Origin: Nannocystis sp. RBIL2
GTDB lineage: Bacteria; Myxococcota_A; Polyangia; Nannocystales; Nannocystaceae
Reading direction: 5' to 3'
NCBI RefSeq assembly: GCF_026626745.1
Contig: NZ_JAPNJW010000002.1
Location: forward strand, 1,946,151 to 2,010,150
Length of the DNA: 64,000 bases
How positions within the stretch are numbered: the stretch's first letter is position 1; every line of letters starts with the position of its first letter. Positions 16,565 through 25,652 of the stretch are shown one piece after another. The notes under the pieces were generated by a model. That model was not told the DNA's origin. It made no database searches and saw nothing but the letters and a program-made list of their open reading frames with translations. A program made the translations under genes and the position numbers.

Positions 16565-16840
16565 TCCTAGGTCGGTGTCGCCGGAAACGACGACCTTACT
16601 TACCTTAGCCCTTCTGCTTCGCCTTCTGACTTACGCCTTAGCTTCTCTAGCTTCTCTTGCGCCACTTACCGCTTATTTAGCTTCTTCTGGCTTGAACCTT
16701 CGCGCCTAACTTAAAGATTCGCCTGGTTTATCGAGTCGTTTTGAGCTTGTCGCGCTTCGCTTGGTCGGTGCAGTAGCAACATCTTAGATCTGGGGGGGGA
16801 CCCGGGATGCTTTGGTCGGCATCTCGGGTTCTCGATTTTA
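16565..16840 (+). ncRNA. Candidate structured RNA or relic in the low-GC island
   Basis: This segment is pyrimidine-rich on the + strand with repeated TAGCTTCT and CTTACC words, unlike any coding sequence nearby. It begins near a bulged hairpin (GGTCG...TCG/CGACGACC, 16572-16597) and ends with a terminator-like hairpin and T-rich tail (16801-16840). In high-GC bacteria, structured RNAs often stand out by lower GC, which motivates the call. I could not match it to tmRNA, 6S RNA, SRP RNA or RNase P. A decayed foreign fragment is equally possible. Confidence 0.25.
16801..16840 (+). terminator. Terminator-like hairpin at the end of the low-GC island
   Basis: CCCGGGATGC pairs with GCATCTCGGG (one G-U pair, 8-nt loop TTTGGTCG), followed by TTCTCGATTTT on the + strand. 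On the - strand it lies just after the MutH-like gene but is followed by C residues, so the + orientation fits better. Confidence 0.45.
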
Positions 16841-16855
16841 AGGCCCCGCCGGAGC

Positions 16856-17776
16856 TCAGTGCAGGTGATCGTCGGGCTCGACCACGTGGTCGGCCAGGCG
16901 CTCGACCTGGTCGGACGCGAGCAGCCCCTGCAGCGCCGACTCGAGCTCCGCGCGGCCTGGCTCACCTGGCCCGAGAGCCAGGTTCGAGGCCGCGACCGCG
17001 AAGTGAGCGCGCAGACCGCACCGCTCGCCGAAAGGCATCGCGTGGACCGCGGGCGCCCAGCCGTCGCGCCCGAGGCGCTCGTGGTCGGCGCGGATCGGCC
17101 CGCCGCAGCGCGGACACACGAGCTCGCCCTGAGCCTCGCCGCGCCACAGCGTGAGCAGCGGATCGCGCCCGCCCGTCCGCGCGCCCGACCACCAGCGCGA
17201 GTCGAACGGCAGCACGCCCGGCAGCTCGCGCGGGAGCAAGCCCTCGGCGCGGAACCATGCGGCGCTGAGGTAGTACGCCGGGGCCTGGCGCTGCTCCTGC
17301 TCGCGCGCCTCGACGAACAGCGACGGCTTCTCGAAGTGCGGATCGATCGTCCACGACGCCTCGAGCCGCTCGCGCATCGGCCCGCCCAGGCGCGTGAAGC
17401 GGTGGCCGACGACCACCCGCGTCAGGCGATCGGCGAACACCCACAGGACGTTGCCGAGCTTGTGCCACGGGTCGATCGTGAGGTCGCAGACCTTGAGCTT
17501 GTCGCAGGCGAGGCCGTCGCGGGCGCGCCACACCGACACCAGCTTGAGCTCGATGCGGTCCTCCCAGTCGAGGCGATCGAGGCCGTCGTGCGGCTCGAGC
17601 CCGAAGTGCCACTGCAGCGCGCTGCCGTAGCGCCCGCGCGAGCCGCGAGGCGTGACCAGATCGGCGGCTGGCCCCAAAGCCAGGCCGCGCGCGTGCTCGG
17701 CGAGCGCCTCGAGATAGGCGCAGCGCCGCAGCTGGGCGTCGCGCCCGTGCGGCGGGTGGCGGAGCGGCAGCCGCAT
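16856..17776 (-). CDS. MutH/Sau3AI-family endonuclease-like protein
   Basis: This 306-residue protein resembles MutH, the GATC-specific nickase of mismatch repair. GRYGSALQWHFGL aligns with the MutH helix GWVGMLLEIWLGA. LDWEDRIELKLVSVW supplies the D-x(n)-E-x-K catalytic triad (IELK matching VELK), and HKLGNVLWVFAD matches HKLKRVLWIP. The protein is longer than MutH (about 230 residues) because of a C-terminal extension with a zinc-ribbon-like CPRCGGP and a later Cys. It is not near mutS, mutL or a methyltransferase. It could be a repair nuclease, a restriction-type enzyme or a domesticated relative; DNA target unknown. The upstream lipoprotein gene ends 13 bases before its ATG. Confidence 0.65.
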   Translation of the reverse strand: MRLPLRHPPHGRDAQLRRCAYLEALAEHARGLALGPAADLVTPRGSRGRYGSALQWHFGLEPHDGLDRLDWEDRIELKLVSVWRARDGLACDKLKVCDLTIDPWHKLGNVLWVFADRLTRVVVGHRFTRLGGPMRERLEASWTIDPHFEKPSLFVEAREQEQRQAPAYYLSAAWFRAEGLLPRELPGVLPFDSRWWSGARTGGRDPLLTLWRGEAQGELVCPRCGGPIRADHERLGRDGWAPAVHAMPFGERCGLRAHFAVAASNLALGPGEPGRAELESALQGLLASDQVERLADHVVEPDDHLH

Positions 17777-17789
17777 CGCTGACGCCGGA

Positions 17790-17999
17790 CTACTTCGCCT
17801 CGGGCGCGGGCGCAGGCGCAGGCGCAGCGTCGGCCGGCTTGGTCTCGGTCTTCGTCTCGGTCTTCGTCTCGACCGTCTTGCCGTTGACCGTCTTCGCCTC
17901 GGTCTTGGTCTCCTCTTCCTTCTTCTTGCCAGGCTGCTCGGCGCAGCCGGTGGCGAGGCCGAGGGACAGGGCGAACACGGAACAGGTGAAGCGCTTCAT
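17790..17999 (-). CDS. Small Lys/Glu/Thr-rich lipoprotein
   Basis: This 69-residue protein has a clear lipoprotein signal (MKRFTCSVFALSLGLATGC). The mature part is low complexity: KKKEEETKTEAKT, repeated ETKTETKT and a PAPAPAPEAK tail. It has no recognisable domain and is probably a short periplasmic or surface tether. It lies between the thioesterase gene (9 bases upstream) and the MutH-like gene. Confidence 0.65.
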   Translation of the reverse strand: MKRFTCSVFALSLGLATGCAEQPGKKKEEETKTEAKTVNGKTVETKTETKTETKPADAAPAPAPAPEAK

Positions 18000-18008
18000 G
18001 CCGGCAAG

Positions 18009-18395
18009 CTAGCACTCCGCGTCGCGGGGCGGAAGTGTGCGCTGGATCGGCACCGGGCGGCCGCGGTCGTCGACCTGCACGTAGACCAGCTCGGCGGTGG
18101 TGACCTCGACGCTGCGGCCGCCGATCGGCTCGTGCGCCTCGACCCGCACCCGGATCGTCAGCGAGGTCGACCCCACGTTCGTGACCTCGGCGTAGAGGCT
18201 GACGATGTCGCCGACGTGCACCGGCTCCTTGAACACGACCTCACGAATGGCCACCGTCACGACCTTGCGCGCGCCGATGGCGTGCGCCGCGACCGCCCCG
18301 GCCTGGTCGAGCAGGCTGAGGATGTGACCGCCGAAGATCGTGCCGTGCGCGTTGGTGTCGCGCGGCATCATCATGACCCGAATCGCGGGCTGCAT
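18009..18395 (-). CDS. Acyl-CoA thioesterase, hotdog fold (YciA-like)
   Basis: This is a 128-residue hotdog thioesterase that hydrolyses acyl-CoA. MPRDTNAHGTIFGGHILSLLDQAG is the YciA/Acot signature containing the catalytic region, followed by REVVFKEPVHVGDIV. The start is uncertain. I chose ATG 18395 (MQPAIRVMMMPRD); GTG 18431 overlaps the preceding receiver gene's stop as GTGA and would add 12 residues. The tight spacing suggests co-transcription with the signalling genes upstream. Confidence 0.85.
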   Translation of the reverse strand: MQPAIRVMMMPRDTNAHGTIFGGHILSLLDQAGAVAAHAIGARKVVTVAIREVVFKEPVHVGDIVSLYAEVTNVGSTSLTIRVRVEAHEPIGGRSVEVTTAELVYVQVDDRGRPVPIQRTLPPRDAEC

Positions 18396-18427
18396 GAGGC
18401 GGACGATGCGCCAAACGGCGCCGATTG

Positions 18428-18895
18428 TCACGCGGGCGTGCGCCCGACGGCGCGCTGGATCGCGGCGTAGATCGTGTCGGCGTCGGCGTAGTCGGGGCAG
18501 TAGCTGAGCGCCGGATCTCGCTCGGACAGGGCGCGGAACCGTCGCTCCTCCGCGCCGAAGTCGTACGACAAGATCACCGGGCCGCGGAAGCCGGCGTCCC
18601 GCAGCGCCCGCAGCACGAACAGGCCCTGATTGTCCTGTTGGAAGGCGCGCGCGCGCGCGACGTCGCCGTTGAAGCGAGCAGTCAGCGCCACGAGGTCGCC
18701 GAGCAGCGCCTCGATCGGCGTGCGGTCGAAGCGCATGTCGAGGTACACGAGGTCCGGCTGCAGCGACGACAGCAGCGCGCACGCCTGCTCGCCGCTCTTC
18801 GCCTGCGTGTAGCGGATCCCCCGCGACACGAAGGTCGAGAGGTTGGTCAGGTACTCGTCCCCGTCTTCGACGACGAGGACCTTGATCTCGCTCAT
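18428..18895 (-). CDS. Atypical stand-alone receiver-domain protein
   Basis: This 155-residue protein is a single response-regulator receiver. The acidic pocket (VLVVEDGDEYL), phosphoacceptor Asp (VYLDMRFDR) and the Ser in VILSYDF are present. The conserved Lys of the last strand is missing; the position reads ALSYCPDYAD. About 35 residues are inserted between the Asp strand and the next helix (IEALLGDLVALTARFNGDVA, then QQDNQGLFVLRAL). The same insertion pattern is in the receiver of the regulator at 21992-23698, so the two are related. Its ATG overlaps the stop of the TPR kinase gene (ATGA), which points to the kinase as partner. Confidence 0.8.
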   Translation of the reverse strand: MSEIKVLVVEDGDEYLTNLSTFVSRGIRYTQAKSGEQACALLSSLQPDLVYLDMRFDRTPIEALLGDLVALTARFNGDVARARAFQQDNQGLFVLRALRDAGFRGPVILSYDFGAEERRFRALSERDPALSYCPDYADADTIYAAIQRAVGRTPA

Positions 18896-21861
18896 GGCCC
18901 CTCCTCCACGGTGAAGAAGCGCAGCACCACCGCCTTCTGCCAGCCGCGCTCGGGCTCGACGGCGATCGAGCCGTCGTAGCGCGACAGGAGGTCGGCGGTG
19001 ATACCCATGCCGCGCTCGACGTAGCGACCGCGCAGCATCTCGTTGCTCAGCTGCTCGGTCGAGCGGTCCTTGATCCGGATCGCCAGCGTCGACAGGCCGG
19101 TGATCTCGTCCATCTCGGTGACGAGGTCGATGCCCAGCGCGATCGGCTTCGGCCCGTACAGCACGCTCGACTGCAACGAGTTGCGCAGCACGTTGGTGAC
19201 GATGTCCTCGAGGTCGGTGTGGAACACGCGGATCTTGGCGCCCTCGCCGGCGATCTGCGGCTCGGCGATCTGCACCTTGGCGAACTGCGGCTCGGCGACC
19301 ACCTGCGCGAAGATCTCGCGGATCGTGGCCGGGTCGACTGCGACGATGCAGAGCGAGCGGATCACGCCCGACAGCTCCTCGAACGCCTTGCGGCCGAGGA
19401 CGTGACCGCTGCGGCTGAGCCGGCGCGCCCACTCGAGCTTGAGCCCGTGCCGCTCGCGGTTCGGCGCCCGCTGCAGGCCCTCGAGCCCGCGCAGGTCCTC
19501 GAACGCCGCGATCATGGCGCTGAAGATCGGGTCCTTGCGATAGAGGTTGAGGTTGATGTTGTGGCTGCGGCCGACCTTCTGCAGCTCGTCGACGTAGCCG
19601 AGGAAGCGGCCGTGGATCCCGCGCTCGCGCAGCGAGCCGCGCCCGGGCGTCGGGCTCGACTCGTTGCGGTCGCGCGGGGCGCCGAACAGGCGGGCGGCCA
19701 CGACTGCGGTGCGCGCCTCGGCGTCGGGCTCGTCCATCTCGAGCGCGCGGCCGACGTCGGACAGGAAGGAGGTGTTGTGCTTGAGGATCTCATGGCGGAT
19801 GAGGCTCAAGATCCGCGCGACCTCGGGGAAGCTCTTCGGCGCCCGCTCGAGCATCTGCGCCAGCGAAGCCCCGCGCAGGCGGCGGTAGACCTGCCACGCC
19901 GGGATCGCAACCAGCAAGAACGCGAGCGCCCCGGCGCCGAGGTAGATCCGCAGGAAGATGGCGTCCATGCGGTCGCGCAGGCGGTGCGCGGCGTCCCAGT
20001 GCAGGTTGTACTCGTCGGCCTCGCGCAAGAACTGGTCGAGCTGCTCCGAGGCCTCGATCAGGTGGTAGTCGTCCCACAGCCGCTTGGCCAGGCGGAAGCG
20101 CGCGGTCGCCGACCCGAGCTCGGCGGCGCGGCGCAGGTGCACCGTCGACTGCGCCGGCAGGTCGCGCTCGAGCAAGATGCCGAGGCGCTCGTGGACCTCC
20201 ATCTGCTCCTCGGCGAGCGCCAGGCTCTGCTCCCAGAACTGCCGCGCGTCGCCGGTGCGGCCCTGGGCGTACACGACCTTGGCGAGCTCGTTGTAGACCA
20301 CCGGCTCGCTGCGGAACCGCTCGCGCGCGCGCTGCAGGATCTTCTCGGCCTGGTTGAGGTCGCCTTCTTCGGAGACGCGCAGGTAGGCCTCGTTGATCAT
20401 GCGCTGCAGCGACGGATCGAGGCGCTGCAGGTTGTCGGGCGGCTCGTTGAGGTAGAGCGGCTCCTCGGGGCTGACCTCCTGCGTGAGGTCCTTGAGCGCG
20501 CGCTCGGCCTGCGCGCGATCGGGGTCGTCGTCGGGCGCGGTGCGGAGGAACCGCTCGTAGTGACGGCGCGCGGCGTCGCGGTTCTCGCGGGCGTTGAGCT
20601 CGCCGAGCAGGATGTGGAGGTGGTGCAGGTCGGGCCGCAGCAGCAGCGCCTTCTCGAGGTGCTCGATGGCCCGCACGTCCTCGGCGCCGGCGAACTGCTT
20701 CTTGTAGACGAGGCCGAGCGCCATGTGAGCCTCGTAGTCGAAGCGATCCATGCGCACTGCGAGCTTGAGCTGGTCGACGGCCTTGGGGATCCGGCCCTTG
20801 CGGGCGTAGATGACGCCGAGGGTGTAGTGGGCCTTGGGGTACCACGGCGAGTTCTCGATCGCGGCCAGGAGGTCGCGCTCGGCGGCGTCGAGGTCGCCGG
20901 CCCGCATCGCGGCCAGCGCCCGTCGGTAGCTCTGCTCGGCGAACTCGCTCGGCCGCCCGCCCTGCTCCTTCTCCAGCTTGTTGAGCTCGACCTGCAGGCG
21001 CAGCTCGTCGAGCTGCTCCTTGGCCTGCTTGGCCAGGGGCGTGCCGGGATAGGCGGCGCTGAGCTCCTCGTTGATGGCGATCGCGCCCTCGAGGTCGTTC
21101 TGCTCGAGCAGCAGGTCGGCCTGCAGTCGCAGCGCCTCGGCACCCGGCTTGCGCCCGCCGGCGGTGCAATCGCGGCGGTAGAGGTCGAGCTGCTTGAGCG
21201 CCGCCTCGCGCTGGCTGTCGCGCTCTCGCGTCGACACGGCCTTCTCGGCCTGCTTGCTGAGCAAGGAGGCGACGGTGTAGCGGATCTCCGGCGGCCGGCC
21301 CTCGGTGCGCGGGTCCTGCTCGGCGATCTCGAGCGCGAGGTTCAGCCGCTCGTCGTCGTAGCGCTCCTCGCAGCGGCCCATCCACTCGACCAGGGTGCGC
21401 CGCTCGGCCAGCCACAGGCCGCGCGGATCGTAGGTGCGCAGCAGCTTGAGGTCGTCGATGGCCCGCCGCGGGCAGGTGTTCTCCCGCGTGCGACGGGCCC
21501 GCAGATAAGCCCGCCCGCGCAGCGCCCCGGGATCGCCGGGCTGCAGCTTGAGGGCGTTGTTGTACTCGCGCAGGGCGTCGTCCGGCCGGCCCTCGCGCTC
21601 GAACCGCGCGGCCCGGCTCATGCTGACGTCGAACTGCTCCATCCGCTGCTCGGGCGTGAGCCCGCCCGGCTCCTCGAACGCGCTGTCCTCCTCGGGCGGC
21701 AGCGGCAGCTCGGCCAGCGGGTCGTAGACCGGCTTGATGGTGGGCTCGTCGGCCTTGCCGGGCTTCTTGCTGGCCTTGCTGACCGTCGGGGCGGGCGCCG
21801 CCGCGGCCACCGACGGGCTGGCCCACAGGACATGTGCGAACAGGCATGCCCCAAGGCGCAT
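18892..21861 (-). CDS. TPR-containing membrane histidine kinase-like protein
   Basis: This 989-residue protein has a signal peptide, a long extracytoplasmic TPR region (about residues 60-620, e.g. AHYTLGVIYARKGRIPKAVDQL), one membrane segment (about 632-655) and a cytoplasmic kinase-like part. RHEILKHNTSFLSD near 687 resembles a HisKA H-box. DIVTNVLRNSLQSS near 888 is an N-box, and GMGITADLLSRYDGSI near 950 a G2 box. The G1 box (DxGxG) is degenerate (IKDRSTEQ), so ATP hydrolysis or kinase activity is uncertain. I chose ATG 21861 because a signal peptide (MRLGACLFAHVLWASPS) follows; GTG 21888 is possible. It sits between a sigma-54 regulator and a receiver and is probably their sensor. Confidence 0.8.
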   Translation of the reverse strand: MRLGACLFAHVLWASPSVAAAAPAPTVSKASKKPGKADEPTIKPVYDPLAELPLPPEEDSAFEEPGGLTPEQRMEQFDVSMSRAARFEREGRPDDALREYNNALKLQPGDPGALRGRAYLRARRTRENTCPRRAIDDLKLLRTYDPRGLWLAERRTLVEWMGRCEERYDDERLNLALEIAEQDPRTEGRPPEIRYTVASLLSKQAEKAVSTRERDSQREAALKQLDLYRRDCTAGGRKPGAEALRLQADLLLEQNDLEGAIAINEELSAAYPGTPLAKQAKEQLDELRLQVELNKLEKEQGGRPSEFAEQSYRRALAAMRAGDLDAAERDLLAAIENSPWYPKAHYTLGVIYARKGRIPKAVDQLKLAVRMDRFDYEAHMALGLVYKKQFAGAEDVRAIEHLEKALLLRPDLHHLHILLGELNARENRDAARRHYERFLRTAPDDDPDRAQAERALKDLTQEVSPEEPLYLNEPPDNLQRLDPSLQRMINEAYLRVSEEGDLNQAEKILQRARERFRSEPVVYNELAKVVYAQGRTGDARQFWEQSLALAEEQMEVHERLGILLERDLPAQSTVHLRRAAELGSATARFRLAKRLWDDYHLIEASEQLDQFLREADEYNLHWDAAHRLRDRMDAIFLRIYLGAGALAFLLVAIPAWQVYRRLRGASLAQMLERAPKSFPEVARILSLIRHEILKHNTSFLSDVGRALEMDEPDAEARTAVVAARLFGAPRDRNESSPTPGRGSLRERGIHGRFLGYVDELQKVGRSHNINLNLYRKDPIFSAMIAAFEDLRGLEGLQRAPNRERHGLKLEWARRLSRSGHVLGRKAFEELSGVIRSLCIVAVDPATIREIFAQVVAEPQFAKVQIAEPQIAGEGAKIRVFHTDLEDIVTNVLRNSLQSSVLYGPKPIALGIDLVTEMDEITGLSTLAIRIKDRSTEQLSNEMLRGRYVERGMGITADLLSRYDGSIAVEPERGWQKAVVLRFFTVEEGP

Positions 21862-21888
21862 TGCCGATCGGACATGTCCCTTGCGCAC
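21827..21888. repeat. Repeat cluster over the TPR kinase start and signal peptide
   Basis: GGACATGTCC (21870-21879) lies just before the ATG, and AGGACATGTG plus AGGCATGCC lie inside the signal peptide coding region. The signal peptide is thus partly encoded by members of the ACATGTCC family. Confidence 0.6.
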
Positions 21889-21991
21889 GGTCGCTAGCCC
21901 TCCGCCCGAGTGGTGAGACCCGGGCCCGGCGACCCGCGCCGCCCGGCCCGAGACGACAGAGTAGCAGGCGGCGAGCGACGCATGGCCCCGC

Positions 21992-23698
<1,707 letters not shown>

Positions 23699-23701
23699 GA
23701 A

Positions 23702-24124
23702 TCACCCGCGAGATGACTGGAGGCGCCGATGCAGCTTCTGCAGCTCGCTGCGGATCGTCTGCTGGGCGGCGCGGATCTGCGGGCGCGCGGCGGCGATGGC
23801 GTCGCGGTCGCCGCGCGCGAGCGCCGGACTGTGGGCGCGCAAAACCTCGACTGCGGCCTCGACCTCGACGAGCTCGGGCGCCGGCAAAGGACGCGGCCAA
23901 TCGGCGGCGAAGCGGGTCCACAGCTCCCACGCGGCCTCGACGGTGCCGTCGCCGCCGCTGCGCGTGCGCAACAGGTCGCGCCGCAGGGCCTCGACGAGCT
24001 CGTCGCGCAGCGGACCGTGCCAGTGGTCGTCGCCGAGGTTGGCCGACATCCAGGCGACGTACTTGCCGAGGTCGTGCTTGAGCGCGGCGACCTGCTCGGG
24101 GAAGTCGGCGACCGCGAATGCCAT
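23702..24124 (-). CDS. Conserved helical protein of unknown function
   Basis: This 140-residue soluble, mostly helical protein begins MAFAVADFPEQVAALKHDLGKYVAWMSANL, and HDLGKY recalls, but does not prove, an HD/histidine phosphotransfer-type helix. It is rich in Arg, Ala and Glu and has no signal peptide. It ends 3 bases before the GTG of the sigma-54 regulator gene, so the two are surely co-transcribed. A helical partner in front of a regulator could be a phosphotransfer or adaptor protein; the exposed His in LKHDLGKY is a candidate residue. That role is inference. Confidence 0.6.
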   Translation of the reverse strand: MAFAVADFPEQVAALKHDLGKYVAWMSANLGDDHWHGPLRDELVEALRRDLLRTRSGGDGTVEAAWELWTRFAADWPRPLPAPELVEVEAAVEVLRAHSPALARGDRDAIAAARPQIRAAQQTIRSELQKLHRRLQSSRG

Positions 24125-24144
24125 GGCGTGCGAGCGCCGGCGGC

Positions 24145-24615
24145 TCAGGCCCCGGCCGGCTTGTGATAGCGGGTCGCGCGGGCGCGCCCCGAGCTGTCGA
24201 TCTTGCCCATCTTCTTCATCCACGCCAGGTAGCCGCGCAGCTCGGCGATGTCGCAGTCGATGCGCTTGGCGAGCTGGCCGATGGTGAGCGGCTCGTCCTC
24301 GATGGCGGTGAGGATCTGCTTGTAGACCTGGACCTCGCGCGCCTCGCCGGCGCCGTTGGCCGCGCCCTCGCCCTCGCTCGTCGTCGCCGCTGCCGCCGCC
24401 GGGCGGGCGGCCCGCGCGGGCACCAGCGCGGCGAGGGCCTCGCGCAGCTCGCTGATGCTGAGCTGGCGGATCGAGGCGCCAGCCTCGCTGCTGAGCAGCT
24501 CACTGAGCTTGGTGGTGGCCGGCATCCGCGCCACCGTGTTGATCGCGGCCTTGCGCAGCAGCGTGGCCCGATTCTGTCGGAGCGCAGATTCGAAGAGCTG
24601 GGCGATCTCTGTCAT
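24145..24615 (-). CDS. Putative winged-helix DNA-binding protein
   Basis: This 156-residue protein has two parts joined by an Ala/Pro-rich linker. The N-terminal helices (MTEIAQLFESALRQNRATLL, then IRQLSISELREALAAL) are of unknown type. The C-terminal 60 residues (VYKQILTAIEDEPLTIGQLA, then GYLAWMKKMGKIDSSGRARA) look like a winged helix-turn-helix with a basic wing. It lies 20 bases upstream of the helical protein gene and may belong to the same operon as the sigma-54 regulator. DNA target unknown. Confidence 0.6.
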   Translation of the reverse strand: MTEIAQLFESALRQNRATLLRKAAINTVARMPATTKLSELLSSEAGASIRQLSISELREALAALVPARAARPAAAAATTSEGEGAANGAGEAREVQVYKQILTAIEDEPLTIGQLAKRIDCDIAELRGYLAWMKKMGKIDSSGRARATRYHKPAGA

Positions 24616-24728
24616 GGAAGTCCACCACGCCGCATGTGGCCCTGACGGACATACACGCGACGGGGGAGACGTAGCGGCAATCAGGCGCAAAAGCAAGGGG
24701 CCCGCGCACCCCCGCGCCTCGCCGGGCT

Positions 24729-25457
24729 TCAGCCCTGGCAGGTGAGGAACCCGAGATCCAGCAGATCTTGGGAGCCGCAGGCGGCACAACACGCGTCGCA
24801 CTGACCGGAGCCGTCGAGGTTGAAGCCCCAGGTGACGTCCCCGGAGGCGCCGGCGAAGCAGATTTGTTCGCCCTCGAAGCACTGAATCGTCTGGTAGACG
24901 TCGACGCCGCGGCCCGCGGTGCGGAAGGTCGAATCGACGCTGGGCCAGGCCCAGTCGCGGCCCTGCGCGAACAGCTTCCACTCGATGTCGAGGCCGTCGT
25001 CGCAATCGTCCGTCAGCAACCACTCCTGGAAGACCGGCGCCGAGCAGACCGCGGTCGCCTCGTCGGCGCCGTTGGGACAGTCGGCGGTCTTGTCGCAGAG
25101 CCGCTCGGTCGGCATGCACCCGGCGTTCTCGCCGCAGACGTAGACGTGGTCGAGCTCGCAGTAACACTCGCCTTCGGAGCAGTAGGCGTTCTGCCCGCAG
25201 TCCTTGGCGCACTTCTCATCGACTGCGGGCGTCGCGTCCTGACAGCCGGTGTACGGGTTGCCCTCGTAGCCCGGGTCGCAGAAGCACTGGCCGTCGCCGC
25301 AGCTGGCATGGTTGCCGCACGCGACCTCCTGGCAGGTCTTGTAGTCGTCGGGCTCGCCGTAGAGCACGCAGCCACCGGCGACGGCGGCAGTGAACAGCCC
25401 GGCGAACAGAGGGAGCGAACGGAGGGCGGTACGAAGGGTCGAGAGCGTGCGCTGCAT
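24729..25457 (-). CDS. Cys-rich EGF-like lipoprotein
   Basis: This 242-residue exported protein has a lipoprotein signal with VAGGC lipobox (leader MQRTLSTLRTALRSLPLFAG). The mature N-terminal half has EGF-like repeats (CGNHASCGDGQCFCDPGYEG, CGQNAYCSEGECYC) and an LDL-receptor-A-like CDKTADCPNGADEATAVC. A C-terminal Cys-rich unit (CDACCAACG) ends the protein. About 24 cysteines imply disulfide-rich folding outside the cytoplasm. Such proteins are common on myxobacterial surfaces; ligand unknown. It is transcribed divergently from bioA. Confidence 0.75.
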   Translation of the reverse strand: MQRTLSTLRTALRSLPLFAGLFTAAVAGGCVLYGEPDDYKTCQEVACGNHASCGDGQCFCDPGYEGNPYTGCQDATPAVDEKCAKDCGQNAYCSEGECYCELDHVYVCGENAGCMPTERLCDKTADCPNGADEATAVCSAPVFQEWLLTDDCDDGLDIEWKLFAQGRDWAWPSVDSTFRTAGRGVDVYQTIQCFEGEQICFAGASGDVTWGFNLDGSGQCDACCAACGSQDLLDLGFLTCQG

Positions 25458-25652
25458 GGCAAAAAACCCGAGGCGGCGCGACCGGTCGCGAGCCGCGCCC
25501 ACCGCAAGGTTGCGCGAGCGGCCCGGCTCACGCAATGGGGACCGCACGCACGCCGGCGGGTCGGGCCAAAGCCGGCGCGGACGGCGAGGGGCCGGCCTGC
25601 GCGGCTCGCTGGGGCTTGACGGCCGCGCGCGCCTGAGGTCAGCCTCGCCGGC

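Larger units (their letters stand above)
16358..16855. other. Gene-free region with low-GC island
   Basis: The argC-proximal part (16358-16550) holds the candidate operators. The rest (about 16570-16850) is an island of distinctly lower GC than its surroundings, rich in CTT and TTAG words, with no plausible open reading frame of useful length. It ends in a hairpin followed by a T-rich stretch, shortly before the 3' end of the MutH-like gene. Confidence 0.6.

Noticed and set aside
16565..16840. Retron msr/msd or known housekeeping RNA in the low-GC island
   Set aside because: No reverse transcriptase is nearby, and the conserved words of tmRNA, 6S, SRP RNA or RNase P are absent.
19219..21897. 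An 892-residue open frame on the + strand opposite the TPR kinase
   Set aside because: Composition is typical of a shadow frame (Leu/Val/Arg/Ala with no domain), and the - strand protein has clear TPR and kinase-like motifs.
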